A DNA stretch of 64,000 bases from Rhizobium laguerreae (GTDB taxonomy: Bacteria > Pseudomonadota > Alphaproteobacteria > Rhizobiales > Rhizobiaceae). Position 1 is the first letter of the stretch. Each line of letters starts with the position of its first letter. Below, in pieces: positions 50,321 to 59,076 of the stretch. A program made the translations under genes and the position numbers. The stretch covers positions 204,036-268,035 of the forward strand of contig NZ_MRDM01000020.1 of assembly GCF_002008165.1 (NCBI RefSeq), read 5' to 3'. The notes beneath the pieces are model-generated. The model ran no database searches and was not told where the DNA came from. It worked only from the letters and a program-made list of their open reading frames with translations.

Positions 50321-51849
50321 ACCACCTCTGGAACAGAAGCCTGGCGACGCAACTTATCGCGTTTACGCTTGCGGCTTTGATCATTTCCCAGGCGCTGACA
50401 TTTCTAATCTCCTGGAAGGAGCATTCCAAAGCTCTCGACGCTGCAGCCAAGAGCGAATTCCTCAGTCGAGCGCGCACGCTGACCCGACTGGTGGAAACCG
50501 TACCGCCCGAATATCAAAAGCAGGCTCTGCTTGCGAGCGAGACGAGGGACTCGCGTTTTTGGGTGAGCGATCGTGAAGCGGAAGACCCCGCCGCCTGGCG
50601 CCTAACGGCTGCCGCCGAATTTTCCCGGCCTCTGGAGAATTTCGTGGACCTCGTCAGGATCTTTCAAGATGGCTCAGCCAGGACGCAGATCCCTGATGCG
50701 AAGAGGGTCGCAGCGTCGAACGGCGGTGAGGGATGGCGCGTTCCAATGCAGAGCCTCTGGGCGCTCCCGCAGCCGATCAAATATGTCTATTTCGACGGCT
50801 CGCGGGGCTATGGCCTTGTCATCAAGGTCGATGACAGGACCTGGCTGAACGCAGCCTTCTATATGCGACAGACTGGAGGCTGGTGGACCTCCACGTCGCT
50901 CGCCTCGCTCAGCCTGACGGCACTCATCCTGGCTCTGCTCGGCGTGTTCTTCGCCAGCCGCATATCAAGACCGTTGCGACATCTTGCGACCTCGGCCGAA
51001 GCCTTGGGGCGGGGAGAAAACCTGCCGCCGCTTTCGGAAGAAGGACCGGAAGAGGTCCGGCGCACCGCCGAAGCCTTCAACAAGATGCAAGGCCGGCTGC
51101 ACCGTTTCCTTGAAGACAGAACGAAGATGCTGGCCGCGATCGGTCACGATCTGCGAACGCCCCTGACGACCTTGAGACTGAGGACGGAGTTCGTGCAGGA
51201 TCAGGAGATCCAGCGAAAAATGCTGTCGACGATCGATGAACTTCAGGGCATGACCGAGGCCGCCATTTCTTTTGCGCGTGGGGAATCGACGGAAGAGGAA
51301 ACGCGCGACATCGATCTGGAAGCGCTGGTTGGAAGCATCTGCGACGACCAGTCCGATCTTGGCAAGCCTGTCAGTTTCGTCGAAGGCGTGAAATTGTCCT
51401 ATCGCTGCCGGCCTGATGGTCTCAGACGCGCTGTGCGAAATCTCGTCGAAAACGCCGTGCGATATGGCGGAGAGGCGCGGGTCTTCATCCGGCACACGGC
51501 TGCGACCATCGACATCGTCGTCGAGGACCGCGGTCCAGGCATTCCCGACCTTATGAAGGAAAAGGTGTTCACGCCGTTTTTCCGGCTCGAGGCTTCGCGC
51601 AATCGCGACACCGGCGGGATTGGACTTGGCCTATCGATCGCGCGTGCTGCAGCCAGGCAACATGGCGGTGACATTTCCTTCACAACAGGAGATGGCGGCA
51701 TGCAAGCCGTTCTTTCTCTGCCACGCGATGGCCGTGTGGAAACGCCTGCTGTCCCCAAGGGGCGCGACTGGAAATCCCTGCGCGGGTCGATTGGGCTCCG
51801 TGCGCCGAACCTTGCCGAGAAGCCGACAAAGCCGCGGACGCAACATTGA
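50317..51849 (+). CDS. Sensor histidine kinase (EnvZ-type)
   Basis: This is 510 aa from ATG 50317. Transmembrane helix 1 (LIAFTLAALIISQALTFLI, about residues 12-30) is followed by a periplasmic sensor part of about 160 residues and helix 2 (SLTALILALLGVFFA, about residue 205). Next come a HAMP linker, phospho-acceptor H277 (AIGHDLRTPLT), N-box RNLVENAVRYGG, and G-boxes VEDRGPGIP and TGGIGLGLSIA. It phosphorylates the regulator encoded just upstream. The sensed signal is unknown; the neighbouring aldehyde oxidase and efflux genes suggest aromatic aldehydes or envelope damage. Confidence 0.94.
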   Translation: MNHLWNRSLATQLIAFTLAALIISQALTFLISWKEHSKALDAAAKSEFLSRARTLTRLVETVPPEYQKQALLASETRDSRFWVSDREAEDPAAWRLTAAAEFSRPLENFVDLVRIFQDGSARTQIPDAKRVAASNGGEGWRVPMQSLWALPQPIKYVYFDGSRGYGLVIKVDDRTWLNAAFYMRQTGGWWTSTSLASLSLTALILALLGVFFASRISRPLRHLATSAEALGRGENLPPLSEEGPEEVRRTAEAFNKMQGRLHRFLEDRTKMLAAIGHDLRTPLTTLRLRTEFVQDQEIQRKMLSTIDELQGMTEAAISFARGESTEEETRDIDLEALVGSICDDQSDLGKPVSFVEGVKLSYRCRPDGLRRAVRNLVENAVRYGGEARVFIRHTAATIDIVVEDRGPGIPDLMKEKVFTPFFRLEASRNRDTGGIGLGLSIARAAARQHGGDISFTTGDGGMQAVLSLPRDGRVETPAVPKGRDWKSLRGSIGLRAPNLAEKPTKPRTQH

Positions 51850-51979
51850 TCTCGGCGCCGTTGCACCTCCATCGTCACCCTCGGCAGGCGGCAGCCACCA
51901 TCCACATTCATGCGTGTCGATCGAAAGTGCACCTTGGACAGCTATTCTGGTAGCGGTGCCGCAGCCTCGCCGCTCATGC

Positions 51980-52028
51980 TGCGACACTTGATTACATTTT
52001 GACTCGTCTGCGGCAAAGCTCTGCGACA
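51980..52028 (+). promoter_or_regulatory. Shared regulon motif, copy 2 (small membrane protein promoter)
   Basis: TGCGACACTTGATTACATTT (51980-51999) and TGCGACA (52022-52028) place ACA at 51984, 51994 and 52026, the same 10 and 32 spacing as copy 1. It is 164 bp before the ATG at 52192. The rest of the 342-bp gap after the kinase gene (51850-52191) shows nothing else I recognise. Confidence 0.65.
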
Positions 52029-52191
52029 AGGCCGAACTAACCTTCCCCTCATCAAGCACAAGGCGCGAACAAGACCGGCGTCTTTCAATCGTCGCCTCGA
52101 CGATCGTCGGTTGGCCGCCCTGCGCTTCCAGCCCCCGATGGAGACCACGGGCCGATCGACCGACGCGCGATCAACATGGAAAGGAATGGTC

Positions 52192-52326
52192 ATGGCAGAT
52201 CAGAACAACAGCTACAGAGTCGAACAACACAGCATTTCGGCGATCGCCAGAGGAGTGTTGGCCGACATCATTCTGTTTGCCTCCCTCATCTCACTGACGG
52301 CCGTCATCAGCCTGGCGGGCAATTGA
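52192..52326 (+). CDS. Small single-span membrane protein (44 aa), unknown family
   Basis: ATG 52192 lies about 8 nt after AAGGA (GGAAAGGAATGGTC). The protein has a polar N-terminus (MADQNNSYRVEQHSISAI) and one hydrophobic helix at about residues 20-42 (VLADIILFASLISLTAVI), ending AGN. I do not recognise a family. Support for a real gene is the good ribosome site, the regulon motif copy in front of it, and its place between a two-component system and an RND pump. Small membrane partners of RND pumps exist (AcrZ, 49 aa, with AcrB); a similar role here is only an inference. Confidence 0.55.
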   Translation: MADQNNSYRVEQHSISAIARGVLADIILFASLISLTAVISLAGN

Positions 52327-52337
52327 TGGTGGTTGAT

Positions 52338-52382
52338 ACACTTGGTTACAGTTTTGGTCGCGTTCGGCACACCCGTGCGACA
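52338..52382 (+). promoter_or_regulatory. Shared regulon motif, copy 3 (RND operon promoter)
   Basis: ACACTTGGTTACAGTTTTGG (from 52338) and GTGCGACAGAG (52375-52385) place ACA at 52338, 52348 and 52380. Compared with copy 2, similarity extends across about 60 bp (ACACTTG-TTACA-TTTTG and GCGACA-GCCG). The ATG of the membrane fusion protein is 95 bp downstream. Confidence 0.65.
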
Positions 52383-52476
52383 GAGCCGGCTTAATTTCCC
52401 GCCGATCGCGATCCTGGTGGGGCGCATGGGCGCCCGCCTCGCGTGAAGACCGTTCACAGCCGCGCAAAGGTGTTCG

Positions 52477-53727
52477 ATGATGCGAGCCAAATGCTTTTCG
52501 ACCGTCTATGTTGCCATGATTTTTTGCCTCCCGGCCCTGCTTTCAAGTTGCAACGCTGACGTGGCAGCACAGGAGCGGCCAGCTCGTTCGAAACCTGAAG
52601 TCAGCGCGCAGACCTTGCATCGCCAGGCAGTGACACTGACGACAGAATTGGCGGGCCGTACCGGTGCACAGATGGTTTCGGAGGTCCGCCCTCGCGTGTC
52701 CGGCATCATTCTCAGGCAAAGTTTCGATGAGGGCGGCTTGGTAAAAGCCGGAGACGTCCTTTACGAACTTGACCCCATGCCGTTCGAGGCCTCCTACCGC
52801 AATGCCGAGGCTGCTGTGCAGCGGGCCGAAAGTGCCCTTCCGAGCGCCCGAGCGCGCTCGCAGCGCTATGAGAGCCTCAGTGCGAGCAGTGTCGTCAGCC
52901 GCCAGGATTTCGATGAGGCACGAACACAGATGCTGCAGGCCGAGGCGGACGTCGCCGCTGCCAGGGCAGCTCTTGAAACCGCCCGCATCGAACTGGAATA
53001 TGCCAAGGTCCGCGCCCCGATCAGCGGGCGTGTGGACGCTTCAAATGTGACCGAGGGTGCGCTGGTTACCGAAGACCAGGCGTCGCCAATGACGACGATC
53101 CGCCAGACGGACATCATCAATGTCGACCTTGTGCGCTCGAGCGCCAGCCTTCTCGCGCTCAACAAGGCACTCGCGTCGCAGGATATCAAGCCACAGGAAG
53201 GCTCGGTGACCGTCGAACTCCGGCTCGAAGACGGCAGCAAATACGGCCATCCCGGAAAGTTGCAGTTCCGCAACGGCGCCGTATCGCAAACGACCGGCAT
53301 GGTTCTGATGCGCGCCGTCTTCCCCAATCCGGAAGGCGCGCTCCTGCCCGGGATGTATGTGCGGGCACTCGTTGAAGACGGCTATGTCGAAGATAGCGTG
53401 CTCATTCCGCAGCGCGCGGTCTCACGCAATAGCCGCGGAGAGGCCACGGCGCGTTTCATCAGCGCCGACGGGAAGATCGAGGAACGTGTTCTGGCCGTCG
53501 AGCGCGGCATCGGCAACAATTGGTTGGTGACCGCTGGCGTCGGGGAGGGTGATCGTGTCGTCGTCGAGGGCCTCCAGAGGGCGGCGATCGGCGAAGAGGT
53601 CCAAGTCACCGCAGTGACCGTCGATAACGAGACGGGGGAGTTCGTTGCCGTCGCCGAGGCGGGTCGGCCATCTGCAGGAAAACCCGCAGAGGTTTCCGTG
53701 CGGTTGCCTGACGCCGTAACGCGGTGA
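52477..53727 (+). CDS. RND efflux membrane fusion protein (AcrA/MexA family)
   Basis: This is a 416-aa lipoprotein: the signal ends at a lipobox-like LPALLSSC (Cys about residue 26). The biotinyl-lipoyl halves are EVRPRVSGIILRQSFDEGGLVKAGDVLYELD (about residue 67) and APISGRVDASNVTEGALV (about 180). A coiled-coil hairpin lies between them (AEAAVQRAESALPSARARSQR to AALETARIELEYAKV), followed by beta-barrel and membrane-proximal domains. The RND pump gene follows after 9 nt. It bridges the pump to an outer membrane channel. No TolC/OprM-type gene is present here, so an outer channel must come from elsewhere. Confidence 0.94.
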   Translation: MMRAKCFSTVYVAMIFCLPALLSSCNADVAAQERPARSKPEVSAQTLHRQAVTLTTELAGRTGAQMVSEVRPRVSGIILRQSFDEGGLVKAGDVLYELDPMPFEASYRNAEAAVQRAESALPSARARSQRYESLSASSVVSRQDFDEARTQMLQAEADVAAARAALETARIELEYAKVRAPISGRVDASNVTEGALVTEDQASPMTTIRQTDIINVDLVRSSASLLALNKALASQDIKPQEGSVTVELRLEDGSKYGHPGKLQFRNGAVSQTTGMVLMRAVFPNPEGALLPGMYVRALVEDGYVEDSVLIPQRAVSRNSRGEATARFISADGKIEERVLAVERGIGNNWLVTAGVGEGDRVVVEGLQRAAIGEEVQVTAVTVDNETGEFVAVAEAGRPSAGKPAEVSVRLPDAVTR

Positions 53728-53736
53728 GGCGGCGCC

Positions 53737-56700
53737 ATGTCGCGTTTCTTCATCAGCCGCCCGATCTTCGCATGGGTGCTTGCAATCGCCGTCATGATGA
53801 CAGGCGCGATCGCAATCACGACCTTGTCCATATCGCAGTATCCGCAGATTGCTCCCACATCGGTTCGCATCACCGCCAATTATCCGGGCGCCGACGCGAA
53901 GACCGTCGAGGACTCGGTGACTAAGGTGATCGAGCAGGGCATGACGGGCATCGAAAATCTGGACTATGCGTCCTCGAACTCATCCTCCACCGGCGAGGCG
54001 TCGATCACATTGACCTTTACGAGCGCCGCCGACCCCGATGTCGCACAGATGCAGGTCCAGAACAATCTCCAGCTCGTCCAGGCACGTTTGCCGAGCGCGG
54101 TCCAGGACACGGGGCTGACGGTATCGAAGTCGACGTCCAGTTTCTTCCTGATCGCCTCCTTCCTGTCTGAGGACGACAGTCTGTCCGGAACGGATATCGC
54201 CGACTTTGTCGACAGCTCCCTCATGGACTCGTTGCGGCGCGTGCCAGGCATTGGCGAGGTGCAACTGCTTGGCTCCTCCCGCTATGCCATGCGCATCTGG
54301 CTTGACCCCGACCGGCTCGCCCAGCATGGGCTTATGGTCACTGATGTGACGCAAGCGATCAGAGCGCAAAACACGCAGGTGGCCGCCGGTCAATTCGGGG
54401 CTCTGCCGCAGCGGCAGGGCCAACAGCTCAATGCCACCGTGACTGCGGGAAGCCGTCTCCAGAGCAAGGAGCAGTTCGAGGCAATCATCCTCGCGCGCGC
54501 TGCCGATGGCTCGGTCGTGACATTGAATGACGTTGCTGAGGTCGAACTTGGCTCCGAGAGTTATACCACGAGCGGAACCTATAGCGGTCATCCCTCCGCA
54601 GGTGTCGGCTTCCGCCTGGCGGCCGGCGCAAATGCGCTTGAAGCTGCAGAGGCGGTGCGCGCCGAGATCGAAAGCTACAGAGGTAGCTTCCCCTCAGGCG
54701 TAGAGGTCAAATATCCCCTCGACACGTCTCCTTTCGTGCGCCTGTCGATTGAGAGCGTCGTGGTGACATTGATCGAGGCTGTCATCCTCGTCTTCATCGT
54801 CATGTTCGTTTTCCTGCAGAACCTGCGCGCGACGATCATCCCGACGCTTGCGGTCCCAGTGGTGCTGTTGGGGACCTTTGCTGTCATGGCTGTGTTCGGA
54901 TACTCGATCAACACACTCACCATGTTCGGCATCGTTCTTGCGATCGGCCTTCTCGTTGATGACGCGATCGTCGTCGTCGAGAATGTCGAGCGGGTCATGG
55001 AAGAAGAGGGGCTCGGGCCGCGCGAGGCGACCTTGAAGTCCATGGGTGAAATCAGCGGCGCCCTGATCGGTATCACGACCGTGCTGTCGGCGGTTTTCAT
55101 CCCCATGGCCTTCTTCTCTGGTTCTGTTGGAATCATCTACCGGCAGTTCTCGATCACTATCGTCTCGGCAATGGTGCTTTCCGTGCTGGTGGCCCTGGTT
55201 TTCACGCCGGCGCTTTGCGCCACGATCCTCAGGCCGCCCGGATCCGGATCCGAAAAGGCCGCGCCGTTTCGCTGGTTCAATGCCGGCTTCCAGAGGTTCA
55301 CCGCACTTTACCGGCGCGCCACGCTTTCGATCGTCCGCCGGATCGGCCTGGCGCTCGTCCTGTTTGGGGCGCTATCGGGCGCGACCGTCCTGCTTTTCGC
55401 GAGGTTGCCGACCGCTTTTCTGCCAGAGGAGGACCAAGGCAGACTGATGACCTCTATCCAGCTTCCGCCGGGAGCGACGGCTGACCGGACGCGGCGGGTG
55501 CTGGACCAGGTGCTCGAATACTACCTGACCAGCGAGGCAAGCTACGTCGACGGCGTATTCGGCGCTACCGGCTTCAGCTTCGGTGGCCAAGGTCAAAATG
55601 TTGCGACAGTGTTCGTCGCTTTGAAGGATTTCGATCAGCGCTCGGCACCCGAAGCCTCTGCGCAGGCGATTGCCGGACGTGCGATGGCAGCCTTCGGCGC
55701 AATTCGCGATGCGCGTGTCATTGCCTTGTCGCCACCCGCCCTGCCGGGCTTCGGAAACAATAGCGGCTTCGATTTCTTCCTGCGTGACACCGGTGGCGCC
55801 GGGCATGAGGCGCTGATGGCGGCTCGTAACCAATTTCTGAGGACAGCTGCGGCGAATGAGAGGCTGTCGGGCACCAGGCCGAACGGCCAGGAGGATACAC
55901 CGCAATATTCCGTTTCGATCGACCGCGGGCGGGCGAGCGCGCTCGGCATTACGCTTTCCGATATCGATGCGACGCTGTCGACGGCTTGGGGAGGCAGCTA
56001 TGTGAACGACTTCGTCGACCGCGGGCGAGTCAAACGTGTCTATGTCCAGTCTGATGCGTCTTTTCGCATGCAGCCTGCCGATTTCGACCGCTGGCATGTC
56101 CGCAACGATCGCGGGGAGATGGTGCCGATTTCGGTCTTCTCGACAGGACGGTGGGATTACGGCTCGCCGCGGCTTGAGCGATACAATGGCGTGTCAGCGG
56201 TACAGCTTCAGGGCGCGGCGGCCGTAGGAATAAGCTCAGGTCAGGCGATGGCGGAGATCGACCGCATGGTGGGAGAGCTGCCTGCGGGTTTTTCGCACCA
56301 ATGGACGAGCCTTTCGGCTCAGGAACGGCTTTCCGGCAATCAGGCCGCATACCTCTATGCCATTTCCGTCGTGGTCGTCTTCCTGGCGCTTGCGGCGCTC
56401 TACGAGAGCTGGACGGTGCCAGTCTCCGTCATGCTTGCCATTCCTGTCGGAGTCTTCGGGGCACTGGTCGCGGCAAGTACTTTCGGACAGGCCAATGACG
56501 TCTATTTCAAGGTCGGGCTTTTGACGACGATCGGTCTTGCGGCGAAGAACGCCATCCTGATCGTGGAATTTGCCATTACCGCGGAAGCCGGCGGGAAGGG
56601 ATTGGTGGAGGCGACGCTTGAGGCCGCGCGCCAGCGGTTGCGGCCGATCCTGATGACATCCTTCGCTTTCATCCTTGGCGTCCTCCCGCTCGCCATCGCC

Positions 56701-56883
56701 GACGGCGCGGGTTCCGGTTCCCAAAACTCGATCGGTATAGGTGTCATGGGCGGCATGATATCGGCGACGGTCCTCGGCATATTGTTCATCCCCATGCTCT
56801 TCATCGTGACCCGGCGATTGTTCAGCCGCGGACCGCATCCCAAGCCTTACGCGGATGCGGGAGTAAGCGCTCCCGCCGAATAG
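53737..56883 (+). CDS. RND efflux pump, inner membrane transporter (AcrB/MexB family, HAE1)
   Basis: This 1048-aa protein has the full length of the HAE1 group. It has twelve membrane spans and two large periplasmic loops. Landmarks are FISRPIFAWVLAIAVMM at the start, AITTLSISQYPQIAPTSV, the proton-relay Asp pair in GLLVDDAIVVVENVERVME (about residue 407), GIGLVGKNAI-like GLAAKNAILIVEFA (about residue 940) and RLRPILMTSFAFILGVLPL. It exports hydrophobic or aromatic compounds by proton antiport. With the upstream fusion protein it forms an operon under the shared regulon motif. Confidence 0.95.
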   Translation: MSRFFISRPIFAWVLAIAVMMTGAIAITTLSISQYPQIAPTSVRITANYPGADAKTVEDSVTKVIEQGMTGIENLDYASSNSSSTGEASITLTFTSAADPDVAQMQVQNNLQLVQARLPSAVQDTGLTVSKSTSSFFLIASFLSEDDSLSGTDIADFVDSSLMDSLRRVPGIGEVQLLGSSRYAMRIWLDPDRLAQHGLMVTDVTQAIRAQNTQVAAGQFGALPQRQGQQLNATVTAGSRLQSKEQFEAIILARAADGSVVTLNDVAEVELGSESYTTSGTYSGHPSAGVGFRLAAGANALEAAEAVRAEIESYRGSFPSGVEVKYPLDTSPFVRLSIESVVVTLIEAVILVFIVMFVFLQNLRATIIPTLAVPVVLLGTFAVMAVFGYSINTLTMFGIVLAIGLLVDDAIVVVENVERVMEEEGLGPREATLKSMGEISGALIGITTVLSAVFIPMAFFSGSVGIIYRQFSITIVSAMVLSVLVALVFTPALCATILRPPGSGSEKAAPFRWFNAGFQRFTALYRRATLSIVRRIGLALVLFGALSGATVLLFARLPTAFLPEEDQGRLMTSIQLPPGATADRTRRVLDQVLEYYLTSEASYVDGVFGATGFSFGGQGQNVATVFVALKDFDQRSAPEASAQAIAGRAMAAFGAIRDARVIALSPPALPGFGNNSGFDFFLRDTGGAGHEALMAARNQFLRTAAANERLSGTRPNGQEDTPQYSVSIDRGRASALGITLSDIDATLSTAWGGSYVNDFVDRGRVKRVYVQSDASFRMQPADFDRWHVRNDRGEMVPISVFSTGRWDYGSPRLERYNGVSAVQLQGAAAVGISSGQAMAEIDRMVGELPAGFSHQWTSLSAQERLSGNQAAYLYAISVVVVFLALAALYESWTVPVSVMLAIPVGVFGALVAASTFGQANDVYFKVGLLTTIGLAAKNAILIVEFAITAEAGGKGLVEATLEAARQRLRPILMTSFAFILGVLPLAIADGAGSGSQNSIGIGVMGGMISATVLGILFIPMLFIVTRRLFSRGPHPKPYADAGVSAPAE

Positions 56884-56972
56884 GAGAGCATATCGACCGT
56901 CGGCGAGCGGCGCCCGCGAAGCCGCACTCTTCGACTTTCTTGAATACGCTTCGCCAAATGAGGATCACGAAC

Positions 56973-57392
56973 ATGCAGATGGCATTTCTCCATGGCGCCG
57001 CGCCGCAATTGCTGAGCGTCCTGCGCATCATCGCCGCCACATCATTCTTCACGCATGGAATGATGAAATTGTTCGGTTGGCCGGCGCCGTTCGAATACCC
57101 GCTGAATGCGCTGCTTCTGGCGGCCGGCTTTCTTGAAGTCATCGGTGGTGTGCTTCTGGCAATTGGTCTGTTTTCTCGCCAGGTCGCTTTCCTGCTCTCC
57201 GGCCAGATGGCCTTTGCTTATTTTATTGGACACGGTTCACAAGGCTTCTTTCCCGCCCTCAACGGCGGCGAGACCGCAATGTTGTTCTGCTTCCTCTTCC
57301 TCTACATCGCTGCCGCCGGCCCGGGACCATGGAGCCTCGACGAGGTGGCTTCGAAGGCGCCTCCCGTGCAGCAGGCAGGTCCGTCTAACTGA
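56973..57392 (+). CDS. DoxX-family membrane protein
   Basis: This is about 139 aa from ATG 56973; ATG 56958 is an alternative. It has four hydrophobic spans with the DoxX pattern: RIIAATSFFTHGMMKLFGWP, LLLAAGFLEVIGGVLLAIGLF, QMAFAYFIGHGSQGFFPALNGGE and LFCFLFLYIAAAGPGPWSLD. Bacterial DoxX proteins are linked to redox or thiol homeostasis at the membrane, but most have no assigned reaction. It begins 89 bp after the RND gene on the same strand, with no clear promoter or regulon motif, so it may be the last gene of the pump operon. Confidence 0.85.
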   Translation: MQMAFLHGAAPQLLSVLRIIAATSFFTHGMMKLFGWPAPFEYPLNALLLAAGFLEVIGGVLLAIGLFSRQVAFLLSGQMAFAYFIGHGSQGFFPALNGGETAMLFCFLFLYIAAAGPGPWSLDEVASKAPPVQQAGPSN

Positions 57393-57478
57393 CTTTTGCG
57401 GGCGAGGTGGCGCTTGATTTATGTCATCGACGGTCCGCTGAGGTTCTCCGCGGGCGAGCGCGCCCTCCGCGGATGTGT

Positions 57479-57524
57479 GACAGATTGATACAAACTGCGC
57501 GATCACTGACAAATCCATCAGACA
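57479..57524 (+). promoter_or_regulatory. Shared regulon motif, copy 4 (xdhC promoter)
   Basis: GACAGATTGATACAAACT at 57479-57496 gives ACA at 57480 and 57490, and GACAAG at 57521 gives ACA at 57522. The 10 and 32 spacing of the other copies is exactly kept. The xdhC-type start codon is 153 bp downstream. Confidence 0.6.
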
Positions 57525-57676
57525 AGTTCGCGCTAGATTTCGGTCGAACCGGTTCCTTCATCCCCCACAACCAAGGACCGGGTTCCCCCGCATCGGCAGC
57601 CTGACCCCACGGTTGCCGATGCCCCCTTCAAGACGAAGAAAACCTGCCGTTGGTCCGGACCTCGAGAGGATCTGAT

Positions 57677-58606
57677 ATGAACGAGATGGTAGCCATCACT
57701 TTGCTTCCTGCGCCCGTCCAAGCGAGGATGTCGGACGATCCGTCAGAGATTTTGCGCTTTGCCGTTGAGTGCTTCGACCGAGGAGAGGTCGCGATCGCAA
57801 CACTCGTCGACATTCGAGGCGGCGCGGCTCGTTCTCTGGGTTCGCTGGTTGCGGTCGCTGTTGACGGCAGCTACTGCGGCTATGTCTCCGGCGGCTGCGT
57901 GGAGGCTGCGGTTGCTTTCGACGCACTCCTTGCGATTGCCGAGGGCCGGGATCGGACTATGATGTTCGGCCAAGGCTCTCCCTTCTTCGACATAGTCCTG
58001 CCGTGCGGCGGCGGCATCACCGTTGCAATCCATGTCCTGCGAGACATTTCGGCGATCCGGCTTGTCCTCGAACGCCTGGAACGGAGGCAGCCGGTTGGCC
58101 TTCGTTATGTGCCGTCCAATCAGTCTCTCGTGGCAGTGGATCCGCCTGTTCAATCTGGTTGGTTTGAAGACGAGTTTCTGTCGGTATTCCTTCCGCGAAC
58201 CCGCATCCTGATCTCGGGTCGTTCGCTCGAGGCGCGGGCCACGGCGCGCTGTGCAACGATCCTGGGCGACGATGTGATCCGGATCGAGAACGGCAATCCC
58301 CACTATGTCGCGAAAATGATCGACGCCTTCACGGCCGTGGTGCTTTTGCATCATGATCTCGAGGCTGAAGCGCCGCTTCTCGGACTGGCGCTCAGCTCGC
58401 CGGCGTTCTACATCGGTGCCCTGGGCAGCATGAGAACGCACAGCAGGCGTGTCGAATTGCTGACGAGATCTGGTTTCGCCAGGACCGACATCGATCGCAT
58501 CAAGGCACCGATCGGGCTGTTCGGCCCGGCGCGCGACGCGACCTCCCTTGCACTTTCGGTGCTCGCCGACATTGCCGCGATGAGGCAAGGCATCCGTGAG
58601 TCGTGA
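57677..58606 (+). CDS. XdhC/CoxI-family molybdenum cofactor insertion protein (PaoD-like)
   Basis: This is 309 aa from ATG 57677, preceded by GAGAGGA. The N-terminal XdhC domain has ATLVDIRGGAARSLGSLVAVAVDGSYCGYVSGGCVEAAV (about residues 40-78) and LPCGGGITV, including the conserved Cys of SGGCVE. The C-terminal Rossmann-like domain contains ILISGRSLEARATARCATILGDD and YIGALGSMRTHSRRVELL. Such proteins bind and insert the cytosine-dinucleotide molybdenum cofactor into the large subunit. It is the natural partner of PaoC about 9 kb upstream, and the promoter motifs of the two units agree. Confidence 0.92.
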   Translation: MNEMVAITLLPAPVQARMSDDPSEILRFAVECFDRGEVAIATLVDIRGGAARSLGSLVAVAVDGSYCGYVSGGCVEAAVAFDALLAIAEGRDRTMMFGQGSPFFDIVLPCGGGITVAIHVLRDISAIRLVLERLERRQPVGLRYVPSNQSLVAVDPPVQSGWFEDEFLSVFLPRTRILISGRSLEARATARCATILGDDVIRIENGNPHYVAKMIDAFTAVVLLHHDLEAEAPLLGLALSSPAFYIGALGSMRTHSRRVELLTRSGFARTDIDRIKAPIGLFGPARDATSLALSVLADIAAMRQGIRES

Positions 58607-59076
58607 GGCCATTGATACCAACCTCGCCCCTGTACTCGCGGGCACACCTTCTTTGCCCTGTTCGACCGTCTGTCGGTATGGAAGCTCGCCGCGATAGAAA
58701 TTGCCGATAGTCAGATCTGCTGTTCCATCTCCATCATGCTGTTGGCTGCAGGCACGGACGAGGGATGATCCGGTCACGATTGCAGCCGGCCGACACGAAC
58801 GACACCATGCGGTTGGAGTAGCGGCCGTCATAGATTGTCCAGCGGCACCCTCGGACGCCAGGGCATTACGACGCGGCAGCCCGCGCTGAGCGGGTAGCTC
58901 GGTTCTCGCAATGTCCACGTTTCAGGCTGAACTTGACCGCTTGTCGGCTAGTGATCAAGCAATGACAAGGAATCGCCTGTTTTTGTGCTGTCGCACGGAT
59001 CTTGCGATCCCTCTCGAAAGTTCTTAGGTCACCCGAGGTCTTTGCATTCTGCAAATTCCGTGCTGGAGAGACCGAC
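58607..59076. other. Intergenic region (470 bp), no gene recognised
   Basis: No open frame with family features, no copy of the regulon motif and no strong hairpin is visible. It should contain the promoter of the ABC operon starting at 59077. Confidence 0.5.

Noticed and set aside
57743..58918. 391-codon minus-strand open frame covering xdhC
   Set aside because: It is a shadow of the XdhC-type gene, whose motifs are clear on the plus strand; the part outside xdhC (58607-58918) has no recognisable domain.
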